Assembly: GCA_016722065.1 (NCBI GenBank)
Contig: JADKGX010000001.1
Coordinates: 1,426,001 to 1,490,000 of the forward strand
Reading direction: 5' to 3'
Source of the DNA: Planctomycetota bacterium
Lineage (GTDB): Bacteria > Planctomycetota > UBA8742 > UBA2392
DNA length: 64,000 bases
The first letter of the stretch is position 1. Each line of letters starts with the position of its first letter. The translations under genes were made by a program, and so were the position numbers. Positions 62,614-64,000 of this stretch are shown here, piece after piece. The notes beneath the pieces were generated by a model, which worked only from the letters and a program-made list of their open reading frames with translations, made no database searches and was not told where the DNA came from.

Positions 62614-62628
62614 GGATAGTTTTATCTA
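62614..62628 (-). promoter_or_regulatory. Candidate operator before the benzoyl-CoA operon
   Basis: The plus strand reads ggatagttttatcta, matching the NnrS-gene site at 13 of 15 positions. It lies about 61 bases upstream of had and just past the Rrf2 gene stop. The Rrf2 protein is the nearest candidate to bind it. Confidence 0.5.
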
Positions 62629-62629
62629 G

Positions 62630-63112
62630 TTACCGTGCCCCTGGCGAGTCTTTGCCCGTGGCGTTGCGCGGAAGCCGCACGGCGCGAAGTCGAAACGAAT
62701 CCGTACGCTTGTCCTGAAACCTGGCCAGGTCGCGCAGCGTTGTGGTCTGCAGCATCTGCAGAAACTGGTCGCGAATGGTTTTCCAAAGCCGGTGCAGCGG
62801 GCAGGCCGTTTCGTCGCTGCATTCCGATTCGCCCATGATGCAGCCATATAGCGTGCGCGTGTCGTCCAGCTCCTGTACGACATCCCAGGCCGTGATTTCG
62901 CGGGCCGGGCGCGCCAGCCGAAAGCCGCCCTGGCGCCCTCGCTGGCTTTCCAGCATGCCCCGCCGCGCCAGCACCTGAAGCACTTTGGCCAGGTAGTGCA
63001 CGGGCACGGCGAGACGCTGGGCCAGTTGGCTGGTCAGCACCCACTCCTCGCCTTCGGCACGCGCCAGTTCCGTCAGCGCGCGCAGAGCGTACTCACTTGC
63101 CTGGGAAAACAT
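62630..63112 (-). CDS. Rrf2-family regulator with three cluster cysteines
   Basis: A 160-residue winged-helix regulator (ATG at 63112). The N-terminal region (MFSQASEYALRALTELAR) and recognition helix (LAVPVHYLAKVLQVLARRG) are typical of Rrf2. Three Cys in YGCIMGESECSDETACPLH (Cys-x6-Cys-x5-Cys) resemble the Fe-S cluster ligands of IscR/NsrR. Such regulators sense NO, O2 or cluster status. The lyase upstream overlaps its start by 20 bases. Its target is probably the site at 62614 and similar sites, but that is inference. Confidence 0.85.
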   Translation of the reverse strand: MFSQASEYALRALTELARAEGEEWVLTSQLAQRLAVPVHYLAKVLQVLARRGMLESQRGRQGGFRLARPAREITAWDVVQELDDTRTLYGCIMGESECSDETACPLHRLWKTIRDQFLQMLQTTTLRDLARFQDKRTDSFRLRAVRLPRNATGKDSPGAR

Positions 63113-64000
63113 GGGCGTCTCCTGGCGTGCCGGGATGTGCCAGGGGAGCCAGGTGCGCCGTGAACGCGCGCAGAACCTCCGCCTGGTGCAGGATTTTGTA
63201 GCCACAGGCCTGGGCCCGGCGCGCGTGCACGCTGGCCAGCACGTCGATCAGCCAGTCCACGTGGCTTTGCGTGTAGGTGCGACGCGGAAAGGCCAGCCGC
63301 ACAAGATCCAGCGGCGCGCTTGGGTCGGGTGCCTCACCGGCGCCGGCACGGCCGAACATCAGCGTACCTACCTCTACGCCCCGAACGCCTGCCTCCAGGT
63401 ACAGCTCGTTGACCAGCGCGATGCCCGGCAACTGGTGTGGCTTGATGTGCGGGTACAGCTTGCGCGCGTCAATGTAGACCGCATGGCCCCCCGCCGGCCG
63501 CATCAGCGGCATGCCGATCTTGTCCAGCGCCCGAAACAGATATGCCACCGAAGCGATGCGATAGCGCAAGTAGTCTTCGTCGGTGACCTCGGTCAGCCCC
63601 ACGGCCAGCGCCGCCAGGTCGCGGCCTGCCAGGCCGCCGTAGGTGGGAAAGCCCTCGGTCAGAATCAGCAGCGTGCGGGCGCGCTCGGCCAGCTGCGGGT
63701 CGCGCAGGCACAGCAGGCCACCGATGTTGACCAGCCCGTCCTTCTTGCAGCTCATAACCATGCCGTCGACCAGCCCGAACATCTCTGATGCGATCTCGCG
63801 CGCCGTGCGCGCGGACTGGCCCGGCTCGCGCTGCTTGATCATCCAGGCGTTTTCGGCAAAGCGCGCGGCATCCAGGAAAATCGGCACCCCATATGCGCGG
63901 GCCAGCGCTGCCGCGCCGCGAATGTTCTCCAGGCTGACGGGCTGTCCGCCACCGGCATTGTTGGTGACGGTCAACAGCACCATCAACACGCTGGCGCCGT
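63093..64000 (-). CDS. Tryptophanase / tyrosine phenol-lyase, 5' part outside window
   Basis: A PLP beta-eliminating lyase; the frame is open to the right edge, so the N terminus is missing. The visible C-terminal two thirds matches TnaA/TPL: TNNAGGGQPVSLENIRGAAA, FLDAARFAENAWMIKQRE, the PLP lysine in MSCKKDGLVNIGG, EGFPTYGGLAGRDLAALAVG, GGHAVYIDARKLYPH and RLAFPRRTYTQSHVDW. Tryptophanase gives indole and pyruvate; the tyrosine enzyme gives phenol. I cannot tell them apart here. Neighbouring benzoyl-CoA genes favour a phenol-forming role, as inference only. Confidence 0.85.
   Translation of the reverse strand, partial: GASVLMVLLTVTNNAGGGQPVSLENIRGAAALARAYGVPIFLDAARFAENAWMIKQREPGQSARTAREIASEMFGLVDGMVMSCKKDGLVNIGGLLCLRDPQLAERARTLLILTEGFPTYGGLAGRDLAALAVGLTEVTDEDYLRYRIASVAYLFRALDKIGMPLMRPAGGHAVYIDARKLYPHIKPHQLPGIALVNELYLEAGVRGVEVGTLMFGRAGAGEAPDPSAPLDLVRLAFPRRTYTQSHVDWLIDVLASVHARRAQACGYKILHQAEVLRAFTAHLAPLAHPGTPGDAHVFPGK

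Overview
The window looks like one contig piece from a GC-rich environmental bacterium that can live anaerobically. A Planctomycetota-like or related PVC-group origin is my guess, from the giant YD-repeat protein, the RNase E/G with DUF2344 partner and the mixed ATG/GTG/TTG starts. It is an inference, not a demonstrated placement. Genes are densely packed, often with ATGA stop-start overlaps. TGA is used as a normal stop in many of them.

Region 1 (1-19873) reads as an integrated genomic island whose left end lies outside the window. It holds a coiled-coil fragment, a membrane-anchored HEAT-type protein, a secreted protein and a gene of about 11.8 kb for a secreted RHS/YD-repeat protein. The RHS gene is interrupted by one frameshift just before its variable C-terminal tip. 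A MORN/YwqK-like lipoprotein, a plausible immunity partner, starts two bases after it. Next come an IS3-family element with a GGGAAAC slippery site, two unrecognised genes and a tyrosine recombinase. The right boundary is marked by a detached 3' half of a tRNA-Arg(ACG) gene, followed by a strong terminator.

Region 2 (19874-48281) is ordinary chromosome: tRNA-Arg(CCU), a truncated MnmE-like GTPase, pyrR, purM, a MarR-DinB pair, proC, a YjdF-like membrane protein, an AAC(3)-family acetyltransferase, a divergent RDD/SpoIIM pair, lipoproteins, an isochorismatase-like hydrolase, a class II photolyase, thiS-thiG, a mannose-6-phosphate isomerase-like gene and DUF2344-RNase E/G. One thioredoxin-like secreted protein gene carries an in-frame TGA just after its signal peptide.

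Region 3 (48282-64000) is an anaerobic-metabolism block. On the plus strand lie a B12-type radical SAM gene, a multi-domain NnrS fusion with DUF542/DUF1858-type modules at both ends, and an FmdE-like gene. On the minus strand one tight operon of about 9.7 kb encodes the class I benzoyl-CoA pathway (had, oah, a frameshifted dch, bcrC, bcrB, bcrA, bcrD), an SDR dehydrogenase and two DUF2249-hemerythrin proteins. Upstream is a three-cysteine Rrf2 regulator, coupled to a tryptophanase/tyrosine phenol-lyase gene that runs off the right edge. A shared motif (GGAT-N-GT-N-TTATCTA, or its TTATCTA core) lies before the radical SAM gene, the NnrS fusion and the benzoyl-CoA operon. This suggests one regulon, possibly controlled by the Rrf2 protein. 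Together the genes suggest aromatic-ring reduction protected against O2 or NO. No ferredoxin or benzoate-CoA ligase gene is visible here.
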